The position numbers and the translations under genes were made by a program. Shown here one piece after another: positions 18,140 to 28,821 of a stretch of DNA of 64,000 nucleotides (within the stretch, counting starts at the first letter, position 1; each line of letters starts with the position of its first letter). The stretch covers positions 806,001-870,000 of the forward strand of contig JARGXX010000088.1 of assembly GCA_030374765.1 (NCBI GenBank), in the 5' to 3' direction. Below the pieces are notes generated by a model. The model saw only the letters and a program-made list of their open reading frames with translations. It was not told where the DNA came from and did no database searches. The stretch is from Agarophyton chilense. Taxonomy: Eukaryota > Rhodophyta > Florideophyceae > Gracilariales > Gracilariaceae.

Positions 18140-21100
18140 TCCTGAAGGTCAACAGCTATCGGCGGCGGGGCTCTCGTTAGCGTTAAGTCGAAAGGCGTTG
18201 TCCCTGTGGAAGCGTGCACCTGTGTGTTGTATGCATAAACCAGTGGCTCAACGTATTCGTCCCAGTCCAATTGGTGCTCCGAAACGTAGTGCGCCAATCG
18301 GTACAGAAGGATGCGGTTGAAGCGTTCGGCTTGGCCATTGGTTTGCGGGTGGTACGCCGTGGTGGTCACATGTTTGATATCTAAGGTAGCACAGACATGC
18401 GAGAAGAATTTGGATACAAACTGGCTTCCATTTTCCGTAAGGAGGTAGAGTGGCATGCCATATGGATATACCCAGTGAGACAAGAAGGCCTTGGCGACAT
18501 CCGTGGCTTTTGTCTTTCCTAGGGGTTGGGCTCTGGTAAGTTTGGTAAACCTATCCGTTATAACCAAAACAAATCGTTTTCCATGGGACGACTTACGCAA
18601 AGGCCCAAGTATATCCATTGCGACAAATTCCATTGGACCTGAGGCGGGGAAGAGCTTCAGTTTGGCCTGATGTTTGGCGCGAGACCCTCGGATCTGTGCG
18701 CACGATGCACAGTTCCCTGCGGTTTGCCATAGGTCCTGCGCCATTAGTGGACAGTAGAAGAACTTTCTTAGGGTCTGGTACATTCGTCTGCCTCCAGGAT
18801 TATCAGCCAAGCGGGAGAAATGGGCGAGGTATAGAAATAGCGCCCTTAGCGAAGTTGGTATTACCCGTTGGAATGAGCCATATAGCGGTGAGCGGCGACA
18901 TAGTAGTCCAAATCGGTCATAGTCGAACAGGCATCCTGGGGCTCCTACCAATTGGGCTGTTTCCTTGCAGTATTCGTCTTTGACCTGCGACTGTAGGAGT
19001 TCCTCATTAATAATAGGGAGGAGTTCTTTTTCCTCCGGGGCTATCGCATTAACCTGAGGTGGTGTCGAATTGGGCGGTACTGTCTCCCAGTCCAAAAGGT
19101 ATACGTCGTTCTTCTTTACCTCAGAATCCTCCGATTGCACCTTATCCACAAGGTCATCCGTTTCCGTATAGTTCTGAAGTCCATCATCTGTAAAGAGGGC
19201 AGGAATTAGGTCTTCCAGTGGGGTGTCATCGGTTCCGTCGGTCATGATTCGCGAGATGGCATCTGCTGCCTGGTGCTTGATTCCTGGCCTACAGGTTATC
19301 TCGTAGTCGTATTCTGACAGCCTGGGGCGCCACCAGGCGAGGCGACCTGATGCATCAGTCATACTGAATAGCCCGCGGAGGGAATCATGGTCTGTCCGAA
19401 TGGTGAACCTGGTTCACTCGAAGTACGGACGGAGTGTCAATACGGACCATAGTATGACTAGACATTCCTTTTTGGTAGTGCTGTAGTTTCGCTCCGCGCT
19501 GGAGAGCGTTCTGCTCCAGTAGCCAATAGGTCGATATTCCTTCGGTGAATCCTGTTCCTGTAGCAGTGCACAACCTACTTAGACATCAGAGGCATCTGTG
19601 TTCAGGACAAAAGGCCTATTGGTTTTCGGTAAAGCAGATTTGGATGGGTTCAGAAATTTGTTCTTTAGGGTCTGAAATGCCTCGTACTGGTCGTCGGTAA
19701 GGGCTTCGAACTCCGAAGGTGTTCCCTTCTTCAGCATCGCGTTGAGAGGGGCCGAGATCTTGGCATACCCTTGGACAAACCGTCGGTAAAATGTTGCACA
19801 AGCCCACGAAGGATCGTAGTTCTGTGTGGGTCCTAGGAGGCTTAGCCTGGCGAATCGCATTCGTTGTCCGTGTGGCCACCTTTAGCTTTCCTGGGAGGAC
19901 GACGTGACCGAGATCGTTCACTGAGGCCTGGAAGAAAGAGCATTAGCGGAGTTTCAGTGTTACCCCAGCGTCCTATAGGATTGTTAGCACCGTCTTCACG
20001 TGGCGAAGGTGTTCCATTACGGTCCGTGAGAAGATTAAGACGTCATAGAAATAGACCAGGGCGAACTTCCATTTGACTCTGGACAGTATGATGTTTACAA
20101 CCCGTTGGAACGTTGCTGGTGCTTTCTTCAAACGAAAGGGCATACGAGTAAATCTAAACAGACCTTCATGGGTTGTAAAGGATGTCAGCGCCCTCGCGTC
20201 TTCGGCCAACGAGATTTGGCAATATCCAGAGTTAGCGTTCACTGGGGTAAAAACGACAGCTTCGCCTAAAGAATCAAGACAGTCACCCATGCGTGGTATT
20301 GGGTATGAGTCACTCTTGGTTACCGCGTTCATCCTCCTGTAGTCGACGCCAAACCTGACGGAGCCATCTTTCTTCGCCACGAGAACCAGGGCACTTGCCC
20401 GCTCGGTTGGTTTGGAGGCGCCTGCTCTAGGAATTGAGCTTCGCGCATCTTTTCCATCTGGTCGGCGACAATTTCCCCACCTTTAAGGCCGGTACGGTAT
20501 GGATGCTGGAACTGTGGTCTAGCATCATCCTGAAGGTCAATGCGGTGTGTAGTGGCTCCGATGGTGCCCAATCTACCTGACCACATGGCCTGGTATTCTC
20601 TGAGGAGATCAAGTACCTGGGGCCTATAGGATTCGAATTCTCCGCCGATGGTGACCGTCCCCTCCCAAGAGTCGACGTCCTCGTCGGGAGTTGGCGTCGC
20701 AAGATTATCCATTCGGGCCTCCATAATGGCCACGGGCGCTGGTAGAGTGATACCAATCACTGTGACTTTAGGTAACCGCACGGTTTTTTCTCGGAAGTTG
20801 CTGATTGTGGCCAAGAAGACCCTGTTGCGGTGGATGTCCCTACTCCATTGTCCATGAAGGTAAGGTGCTTCAGAACCGTTTTCGGGTGGTTCTGAATCGT
20901 TACGAAAACTGCAGACTGGGAATGGACCGATACAGCGATTGAGGTCATCGCGGGTATCGTTATGGCCTTTGACAGGCGAACCTTATTGGACTTCCTGTTT
21001 TCGGAGACAACCGCTCGTTCACGGTCAGCTTCTGGCCCTGAGGCGGAACCAGTTAGTGAGATGGAAGGTGCGCGGTAGAACGCGACTTTCCGAAGGCCTG

Positions 21101-21539
21101 GATAAATGGCCTTAATGTATCGGTCGATAAAGGAGGTCCCTAGGATTGCCTCAGCGCCCAAGTTAAAACATACAACGAACCACGTGCGGACTTTGAATTG
21201 TCCTACCTGGAGGTAAAGTGGTACTATCCCCTTCATGTCCATTGGTCTACGTGATCCATCGGTAATCCTTGGCGTCTTCCTTGCCCGAACGAAATCTTGC
21301 CACCCCAGTGGGATCAGCCTAGGATGGACCAACTTTGGAACAGTGCCTGTGTCCAATACGGCTGTGGTCACTCGAGAGTTGTTGGAACGAAGTCTCACGG
21401 TTACTCGAACTTTATAATTCTCTTTCTTGAGGATACAGAAAGGGTCGTCACTGTGTTCCATTTGTGGTTCATCCTGAGTGGTCCATTGTGGCTGGTTTGT
21501 ATTGGGAGGTGAAGAGCTGTTTGGCTCATGACCGTCCAA
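18140..21539 (-). pseudogene. Broken Pol of the truncated Ty3/Gypsy element
   Basis: Protease at 21539-20757 has AVLDTGTVPKLVHP. Reverse transcriptase at 20380-19973 has FGVDYRRMNAVTKSDSYPIP. Its active-site box is VYFYDVLIFS where Y-x-D-D is expected, and the upstream TLDA-type box reads TPVNANSGY, so two catalytic aspartates are changed. RNase H follows in other frames. Integrase at 19362-18140 has VAMDILGPL and LLTENGSQF (Glu where the second catalytic Asp is expected), then NGQAERFN. Frames change at least three times. The enzyme set is dead. Confidence 0.85.
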
Positions 21540-21616
21540 TTGGTTGATGCAGGGGCTTAAAGAGGGAGAATTTGCCTTGTGTCGACCCTCGAAGAGTTTT
21601 TCGATGGTGTTTCCTT

Positions 21617-23538
21617 TTATTCCTGTGTAAAGGATTCCTTTTTGGAGTCGCCCTTAGGGTCCACAATGGCGTGGACATGAGGGGCTTTGATCGGAGTATC
21701 CGGAGGCGTGGTATAGCGGGAACTTCTAGGGGTCCCTGTGGTTCTTTGTTGTGCTCTGTTAAACATTCCTTCGGATCTCCGCCCCCTGTAATTCTCTTCC
21801 CTGAGGGCTTTGAGGTTTCTTCGTGCGTCTTCAGGCAGATACCTCGTGCAGTCACAAGGTTGGGCCATTGAAAGGCAGAGGAAGCAGGCCCTTGGGGCGC
21901 AAACACAAACCTCCTTGCGGGGCGGAAGGGGAGAATGCTTGGGCGTAGATGGTCCAGTGGTCTCTGTAGTTCTCTGGGAGGTATATGATGGGGGACCGGA
22001 TGGAGGAGCACTGAAATTGACCGCGACGACATCTCCCGAGTAAGCATAACGGAGTGATGATTCCATATCTGATTCCGTGGAGCTAACCAAATGGGCTTGG
22101 TTTGGTTTACGAAATGGAGTTGCGTGTCCTCTGGATATATCAGCGTTTCGCCTGGAAGTCCTGTGAGATTTTTTTAACCTTTGGCATAAGTGACGAGCAA
22201 TCAGAGGGAGTATAGTGTGTTTTCCGTGTGGTAATTGCAAACATGTGTCCAAATGGCAGGGAGTAGTCCCGTGATGAAGTGACTTTTAAGCCGTCCTTCG
22301 GAGAACACGTCTCCACATCGGTAAGCCTTCTTCCATAAGTCGTCTGCGAAAGCCGATTCGGTCATGTTGAAGCTCAGCCTAAAGGATATCACTTCCTGGT
22401 GGGCATACATTATAAGGCCATCCGTGGCGTAAGTTTCCAAGATGTAATAAACAACCTGAGGGTAGGACCTGAGGAGCGCACGGTCTTGAGCATCCATGAG
22501 GTCAGTTGTGCCAGATATCTTCGAAACCACTCAGTCACGCGCCTGTCCTGTAAGGAAGAATTGGAAAAGGTACAGAGCGGCGCTGTCGTGGACACCGTTC
22601 TGATCGCAGGCCGTACGGAACAAACTGAGAAACCTAAGGAAAGCAATGGGATCGGAACCCGAGAACTTGTCCGTAATGGTTAGTTGCATCCATTTCGCCC
22701 ATTTGGCGACTCTGCGAGACACCAAACCAGAATATTTCGCCGACCTATCGGCCAGCCGGTAATTCCGGTAGTCTAGAGCCCTAAGGAAAAGTTTGTTGGT
22801 GGTTGTCAGTGATCTGAGGCCTCGAACGGCAGCCTCATACACTTTCGAGTCGGTGGTTTCAGTCGAGGACGATTCGGAATCACTCGTGTTCGAATGGTCT
22901 TTTCTCTTGCTTCTGCTGTTCTTCTTTCTCCTACGGTTGCTTCTTTTCTTCTTTCCAGCGGAGTAGGGACCTAAAGGATCGATCTCTCTATCTGATCCGA
23001 TGGAGCCCTGAGGTCACTGTACCTCGTATAATCCGCCAGGTGGGGCCAGCTGTCTTTCTTCTAGACGCGAAGCTTCTCTTCTTCTCCTAGATTGGCCCAC
23101 CATGGGGTTTTCCTGATGGTATTCCCGGCAAGGGGCGGATAGTTCCGCCGCTCCTGGGGGTTCGGTAGGGGGTTTCCATATGGATACCGGATGGTTAATT
23201 TGTGGTGGGGTGGTCCTAGGGACCAAATTGCCTGCCTGGCGGGTGACGGCTCCTTGAACAGCCTGTAGGAGGGAGTCTATGAATAAGTCAGACTCCATGA
23301 CCTTAGAGACGATTCGTGTGATGAGGTAGTTCGTATGGTCGGCGATCGCCGTAGTGAGTCGCACGTCCATAATGGAATCCACGTTGGTCGAGCAGCGCTC
23401 ACGAAGACGGGGCCAGAGAAGGTCGGCAAGAGCTTCGGGCAGGTTTTCTCGAATTCCTTCGGTCTGGGGGCTTTCTCCTTGAGGTGTCCGTGCCCTAGAG
23501 GTGGCCCTGGTGAGGATTTCTCGTAAACGCGCTGCCAC
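21617..23538 (-). pseudogene. Broken Gag of the truncated Ty3/Gypsy element
   Basis: An N-terminal segment (23538-23014) is followed by capsid-like sequence at 22842-22201 with DPIAFLRFLSLFRTACDQNG, interrupted by a TGA near 22531. The capsid resembles that of the element at 47-54.8 kb (DPILVLDFLARFVAEADILG). A Cys-rich segment near 21900 (CVCAPRACFLCLS) may be a decayed nucleocapsid knuckle. Confidence 0.7.
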
Positions 23539-23834
23539 CGTGGGTTCTCAGCGAATCCTTTCAGGGTTATCCAGTGGGCCAGGACTTCCTGCGGCTGGCT
23601 CCTCGTGCTCCTGCGGTCGCTAGCGGTATCAACCTGAGGTTCAGGCGACATCGCCGTCGTTTTAGTTGCACTTCGTTTTGCCGTAAAAGTCCTATGGCCG
23701 GGTCAGTTTTGTGTGTTTCCTGCATCCATAATGGCGGTTGCTTCTGTACTTCTGGTGCGTTGGGGAATTAAACCAAAGGTTAGAATCCGGATAATTCTTC
23801 GTTTTAGTGGTCCAGTCAATTATTCCAAAGGTTT

Positions 23835-23850
23835 CCAAGTCGGGAGACCA
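23835..23850 (-). promoter_or_regulatory. Primer-binding site of the truncated Ty3/Gypsy
   Basis: On the minus strand TGGTCTCCCGACTTGG lies three bases after the LTR end (CGTTACA). It begins with the expected TGG. The primer tRNA was not identified. Confidence 0.55.
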
Positions 23851-23853
23851 AAA

Positions 23854-24176
23854 TGTAACGCAATGACGGGTTAGGTCAGCGTACGGGTCTCGACCGGTGG
23901 TAGCGTGGTAGAGCGGGTCCTAAGGTTCGAATCCTTGACAGCGGCACTCCCAGAGTACTTGGGGCAATGGGCTGGAATTTACTGCGTAGTCCTACAGGTT
24001 GGAGCTACGGAAACGATGGCTTGAAGACCAAAGGGTGGAACTAATATACCAAAGGGGGTTATTTAGTATCCTAACGGTGCCTACCGTACTCTAAGGGAGA
24101 AGCGTCACTTGAGCCAAGTAAATAGTACTGGCGAGGCGCTGAGATCTCCCTGGCACGGTAGTGTTAATGTATTACA
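23854..24176 (-). repeat. 5' LTR of the truncated Ty3/Gypsy, with tRNA-like hairpins
   Basis: The 323-bp LTR has inverted termini TGTAAC and ATTACA in plus orientation. Within it, plus-strand text at 23892-23940 contains a D-arm-like hairpin around TAGCGTGGTAGAG and a T-arm-like hairpin, AAGG-TTCGAAT-CCTT, holding a perfect polymerase III B-box (GGTTCGAATCC). The anticodon arm is missing, so this is not a tRNA gene. Confidence 0.6.
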
Positions 24177-24231
24177 CTAATTAAATTAAATTAATAATAT
24201 ACATGAGTCCACCTGATGTCGACCTGTACAC

Positions 24232-24912
24232 GTGTCACCCGCAAGATCCTTCAGGGCCCGGCGGCTTACCGGGCTCAACCGTTACTATCGCTCCTTCAGA
24301 TTTGCAAACATTGCGTTCAAATTGAAACTTGGTGTCACAGGATTTTTGGTTCTCACCTCACAAATTGTGAAGCATAGTTTCGTCGACACAGGTTTGTGGC
24401 CGACGAACTTTCAAATCTTCGAAAGTTGGCAAAAGAGACTCACAGACTCCCGTAGAGTCTCAGATTGTGACCAAACCTCGAGTATAAACGTGTCGACGAT
24501 GAATCTTCGAAAGAGTGATAGAATCCTCTATGCGAGAGTTAAGGAGATTATTGAGAACGAAAACTATCCCACTGTAGGCGTTGCTCTTGTCGAACAAGCT
24601 CTGCAAAACAGTCGCTCAACGCATCGAATTTTGTGGGATACCACTCCGCTAGAGGCCCCGATCCGTGTAATGAGGAACAACGCTGTTAGTTTATCCAGTG
24701 CACCTGCTCAAATTATGACGAGGCGCAAAGTGTTGAAGAATATTAACAACGTGAACTCTGCTGAGAAGCGAAGAGCACGTATGGCGCAAACAAATACGAG
24801 AGGTGGAATAGAACACACTGGTTTAACGCTGAAAGTTCGTGAACGGAGTGACGGAGATGAAAGTGATGAGTTCCCCTTGTTGGAGCTTGTGATAGGAAAA
24901 ACCAGATGTTAA
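24232..24912 (+). pseudogene. C-terminal remnant of a pogo/DDE-type transposase (tentative)
   Basis: A 226-codon open frame carries KHSFVDTGLWPTNFQIF. This resembles the segment after the DDE core of pogo/Tigger/Fot1-type transposases, in which a (K/R)-x-(S/A)-F-x-x-(T/A)-G-(I/L)-(W/Y)-P motif follows the last catalytic residue. The rest is basic and helical, without a second known domain. There is no ATG near the front and the DDE core is absent. The remnant starts just beyond the LTR of the truncated Ty3 element, which may have split it. It could instead be a host gene exon. Confidence 0.4.
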
Positions 24913-27140
24913 ACGGCGGTGGAAAGGAAAACAGATTGGCAACAGATGCCTCATCGGCGCTACTGGACTTGGCTAGTCGACGAGAACAACAGAGGTAGGT
25001 CAACGTGTGTGAAGGGCAGTTTGTCAAATTAGGCCTTGTATGCTTTTCAGAGCTGTTTGGATGCATAGATTTCAAAAAATCTGCAAATCTGAGTGCGTAC
25101 AGTTCGGTTTGAACAGCAGCAAATCATTGTCGAATAAAGCCTCTCGGCAGGGTTGATCAGATAGGAATAATGCTTCCGGAACTTATTGCTTGACACAGAG
25201 AGGTGGAAGTATCGCAGCATGATTGATCGGCAGCTGGTTTTTGTTAAGCGCCTCAAAAAAGAGCACAGGCCGCAGATATCTTTTTATAGTTTTTTTAAAA
25301 GCCTGACAATAAAGCATTCTGGCGACTTTTTATCGTGTTCTGAACTCGCTTTATATGGCCTGGAAAGTACAAAGAACTCTTCTGAGCTGTTTGTGATGTA
25401 AGAATGTACATTTTGTTGGCTAAGGTTAGTTATGGAAAACGAAATATGCCAATGAAGCCCTCATTTGCATGTTTCGCACTCTGGGTCTCAGGTAGTGTTC
25501 GACATAACAGAGACCGTACACCTTGGAAATTCAGAGAGGAACATGACGAGAAATTCAGCATTGTTTTGCTGAAAACCGTCAACAGAATCAGTTCCTGAAT
25601 ATTTCTGAGGACATGTACGCCTGCCCTCATGAGTCCAAGTTAAGAGTATTAGATTAGGTAGTAACAGGACGTACTGAACGCTGTACTAAACCCCACGGCA
25701 CCATGACGACTAAAGCCGACATCACCCTGTCTGCATGCCGCAAAAGCGCGACTGGTCTGAGCGTGGTAGCAGTGGCGCTATGGGAGAGACGCAGGACTAA
25801 CCCGAAATCATCTTTTTCAAGCTCTTCCGCCATCCTTTACGTAGCATCATAAGTAGACCGAGAAGAAAACGAACAAGATCGTATCCTTGCAAGATACCAT
25901 TGCATTTCCCTAAGCGACTTTTCGTTCAACTTCAACGCCATTGGAGAACAAGAATGATTTACTTACTTTCGTTTCACTGAAAGCGATATATTTCTTACGA
26001 TAAAAGCAATTGCGTGGCAAGAAAGCCAAAGCTGCACTAATTGTTATAAATACAGCGTTACTCCAATACTTGCAACGTGCTTGGTTCTGCGTCGCTTCTA
26101 GTCTCCCGCAAATTAGGAGAGTATAGATGTTATGTTTGAAAAGAGCAGACAGCATCTATCATAGATCTACTGCGAGGCATTGGAAAACATGTGAAAAACC
26201 CATCACAACGTAATTAATTCTATATTGCAGTCATTCATGCAGCAGAGAGCCGTTTATTACGCAAGAGCAGTATACCAAAAAGAACAAGCGCTGTCTAAGT
26301 GTGTTGGGTTTATAAATAGGATGGTACTTGACATAGCAAGGCCAAAGGGGCACGAAAGGCAGAAGTTAGTATACAACGACCACAAACACAAGCACGCATT
26401 AAAATAACAAGCCTTCAACAGACCTGACTGTTAAATACTACAGTCATGCGGACCTATTGAAGGTAGAAGACATGACTGGACGCTATAAAAATGCAGCCAT
26501 CTGGATGAAGCTCCTTCTCAAATCTTGGATAGAAATGAACGTCGCTTTTGCATATACGGCGATCCCGGTTAAAACTGTAGATTGTAGTTTGAATTACACT
26601 GCCGTTGAAGTCAGTTAATTGCAGCACAACAGGCGTTCAACGCAGCTATGTAATCGATCCGAATAAGATTGGAATGCATATTAAAAAAAATCAAGCTGCA
26701 TTTTACTATCGTAGACTTTGAGCGTAAGATGAAGCTTATTGATAGTCCTATCGGATTTCATTTTTTTATATTGTATGTTCCTCAGCAACATCCCTAATTG
26801 AGTTTATTTTAACCAGATATCGCACTACTACGACTGCACGCAACTCACTCTCTAAACGTATTTGATCATGCACGACAATTGACCATTTCTTCCATCCGAT
26901 TCCCAGCTCTTATGGGCCTCTTAAAGCCCAAACGAGCGGGGGATCAAAGTACAAAGTCCCCGAACTTAGAAACGAGTAATAACGCGGACGTCGTTTGCAA
27001 AGCCATCTGCGAGGAGGTTCAAACCCATTAGAGACACACTCCTTGCAATTTGAGGGTATCAAGAGTAGAAAGAAACCCCTTAAGTCGCTCTGCTTAGACC
27101 TTTCAGTAAAACCTCCCAGTATCACCTTCAACCTTTCATA
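24913..27140. other. AT-rich region without a recognisable gene
   Basis: Scattered frames under 80 codons show no motifs. No tRNA passed inspection; a B-box-like GGTTCAAACCC near 27015 lacks a T-stem and a D-arm. It may contain promoters or old decayed repeats that I cannot identify. Confidence 0.45.
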
Positions 27141-27400
27141 ACTTCAGTTTTTCGGCAACCGCATGCTCAGCTTTGCGCTTTTATCGGTCACTGTGAAGCT
27201 TGATACGCTCCGAAGCGTACATTTTGTGGTCAAAAGACAATTTGACGCGCTGGAACGCGATATGATCTAGATCTGAATCATTTAAATGTTTTCCAAGCGC
27301 AGCAAGTGCCCATCTTGTTATCTTTTTGCGCGCTTTCTTGCGCTTTTGTATTGCCGTTGGGTTTCCAAAGTCTGGATTGCTCTCTCCGTTGCTCTTATAT
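27135..27400 (-). pseudogene. Short coding-like remnant, basic helical
   Basis: A minus frame without an ATG reads GESNPDFGNPTAIQKRKKAR, then WALAALGKHLNDSDLDHIAF and HKMYASERIKLHSD, to a TAA at 27181-27183. It continues in frame for 15 more codons to a TGA. The text looks like protein (amphipathic, balanced composition) and not noise, so it could be an exon or relic. Family unknown. Confidence 0.3.
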
Positions 27401-27852
27401 ATACCTGAAAGTTTTTGATTTATTGATATAAAATCCGCGACGAGGTACAGACTGAGGCACGCTTTGTCATCTTTTTATTTTAAAAAATAATCTTTTTCAG
27501 AGTTCTTTTTGCCTCTGAATTCGTCCCAAGCTTCTCTCAAGTAAAACAGAAGCTCGTTCATTTCATTCAAATATTCCTTAATCATCCCCAAACACGATCA
27601 CGCGTGACCCCATTATCCTATTCGAACGAGAGCTGGAGACGGATGTATCGATCTTGTACCTGCTTCTTGAAAACCACCACTTACGGGAGTTTGTTATCTT
27701 TTTATCTCTGTGTTACTTTCTCGTACAGAGTATTGGGTTTTCCGTGTAGAGCGATATGAGAACTAGCAGTGAAAGCCTCTCTTTTCATTATTAAAACCTC
27801 ATTTGCAGTAATGGAGGATTGATAGCCACTCTTTTAATTATATTTACCTGCA

Positions 27853-27963
27853 ATGGAATCGTTTTTGATGGAACTTTACGCGGGCGCGGCGGAGCCTGAC
27901 GGGGCGGCGTCAAAGCTTGGCGCAGCGGCGATGGAGCTGGATATTGCTACAGGGGGTAGGTAA
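27853..27963 (+). other. Possible orphan first exon
   Basis: ATG at 27853 starts a GC-rich 36-codon frame (MESFLMELYAGAAEPDGAAS) in otherwise AT-rich DNA. It reaches a GGTAGGT that could be a splice donor just before the stop. No matching second exon is seen before the MULE end at 28449. It might be the start of a gene disrupted by insertions, or chance. Confidence 0.25.
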
Positions 27964-28439
27964 AGCGGAACTGGGAGCGCTGTTTTGAGGGTGTCTGTCG
28001 AAAGGATCATCGTCTATTGTGACAACGGATTCCATGGTGCGATGGATTAGAAAAGAGGCAGGCGGTAATGGAAAACGATGGATATACCATGCTGGTGTTT
28101 ACCACTTGGCGCACCTGAGTTCTGGCAACAATAGGGACATCTGTCCTAATGAACGTTCCTTACACCTCTTCACTAACCAGGTTTTCACTGCGTTTTGTCA
28201 TGAGTCCGTTGCAGAATTCTGCAAACCCACTTTAACTATATATATTTCTTCCTTTCCAGAATTTTGCAGGCGTACGGTCTCTAATGTGAAATTGGTTATG
28301 AAGGGGGAAAAATGATAATGCGAGGAAACTCTGTAGGCGCAAAAAGTTAGGAATATTGACATAGTTTACAAAATCTATCGCTGTTGTAATTATGGCCTCA
28401 TATGAGGGCAAAGGTCCTATAACCACTAGTCGCGATTGT
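27964..28439. other. Spacer before the MULE
   Basis: No gene is supported. The last bases lead into the 9-bp TSD ACGAATGTG at 28440-28448. Confidence 0.5.
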
Positions 28440-28448
28440 ACGAATGTG

Positions 28449-28780
28449 GGCAAGAGCCGAAAACACACGGCGTGGTCGGCGTGTGGGCGGAGCCAGTGAG
28501 AGAGCTGGCCTCAACATCTGGTACCCACCAAAACGGTACCGTTAGCCTATCTCGCCTCTCCGCCTATTGCAATGGTGGCCTCAACATCCATGAGGCCAAC
28601 CACCAATTAGCCACAGACAAGTCAAACAACAGCGATATCACGTAAACATTGTCAGCTCCTGAGCACAGTTTGACATTGGTTTCCGCGCCAAAATTCAAAC
28701 CAGGGCTATCTTCTTCTCCCAGTTGCCGGTGGCTCCGCTTTATTGAGATTGAGATACCCCCTCTGGTCGTTTCCCAACCG
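28449..28780 (+). repeat. Left TIR of the MULE
   Basis: About 332 bp. It is the inverse complement of 36551-36884 with scattered mismatches and small indels. Similarity fades after TCTGGTCGTTTCCCAACC. Confidence 0.93.
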
Positions 28781-28821
28781 TCTCTCAAAGTCGCTCGCAG
28801 TCGCTCCTCAACCGTTCCTGA

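Larger units (their letters stand above)
18140..24176 (-). mobile_element. Truncated, decayed Ty3/Gypsy element
   Basis: The right end has one LTR (23854-24176) and a primer-binding site, followed on the minus strand by Gag, protease, reverse transcriptase, RNase H and integrase regions. Similarity to the related element at 47-54.8 kb stops abruptly after PPPIAVDLQ near 18140, so the end of integrase, any chromodomain and the 3' LTR are missing. Many stops and frameshifts interrupt the frames. No TSD can be tested because the left end is lost. Confidence 0.85.

Noticed and set aside
23879-23952. tRNA gene
   Set aside because: T-arm and D-arm-like hairpins exist, but there is no anticodon arm or acceptor stem, and the spacing between boxes is too short.
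26985-27050. tRNA gene around GGTTCAAACCC
   Set aside because: The T-stem does not pair well and no D-arm or acceptor stem can be drawn.
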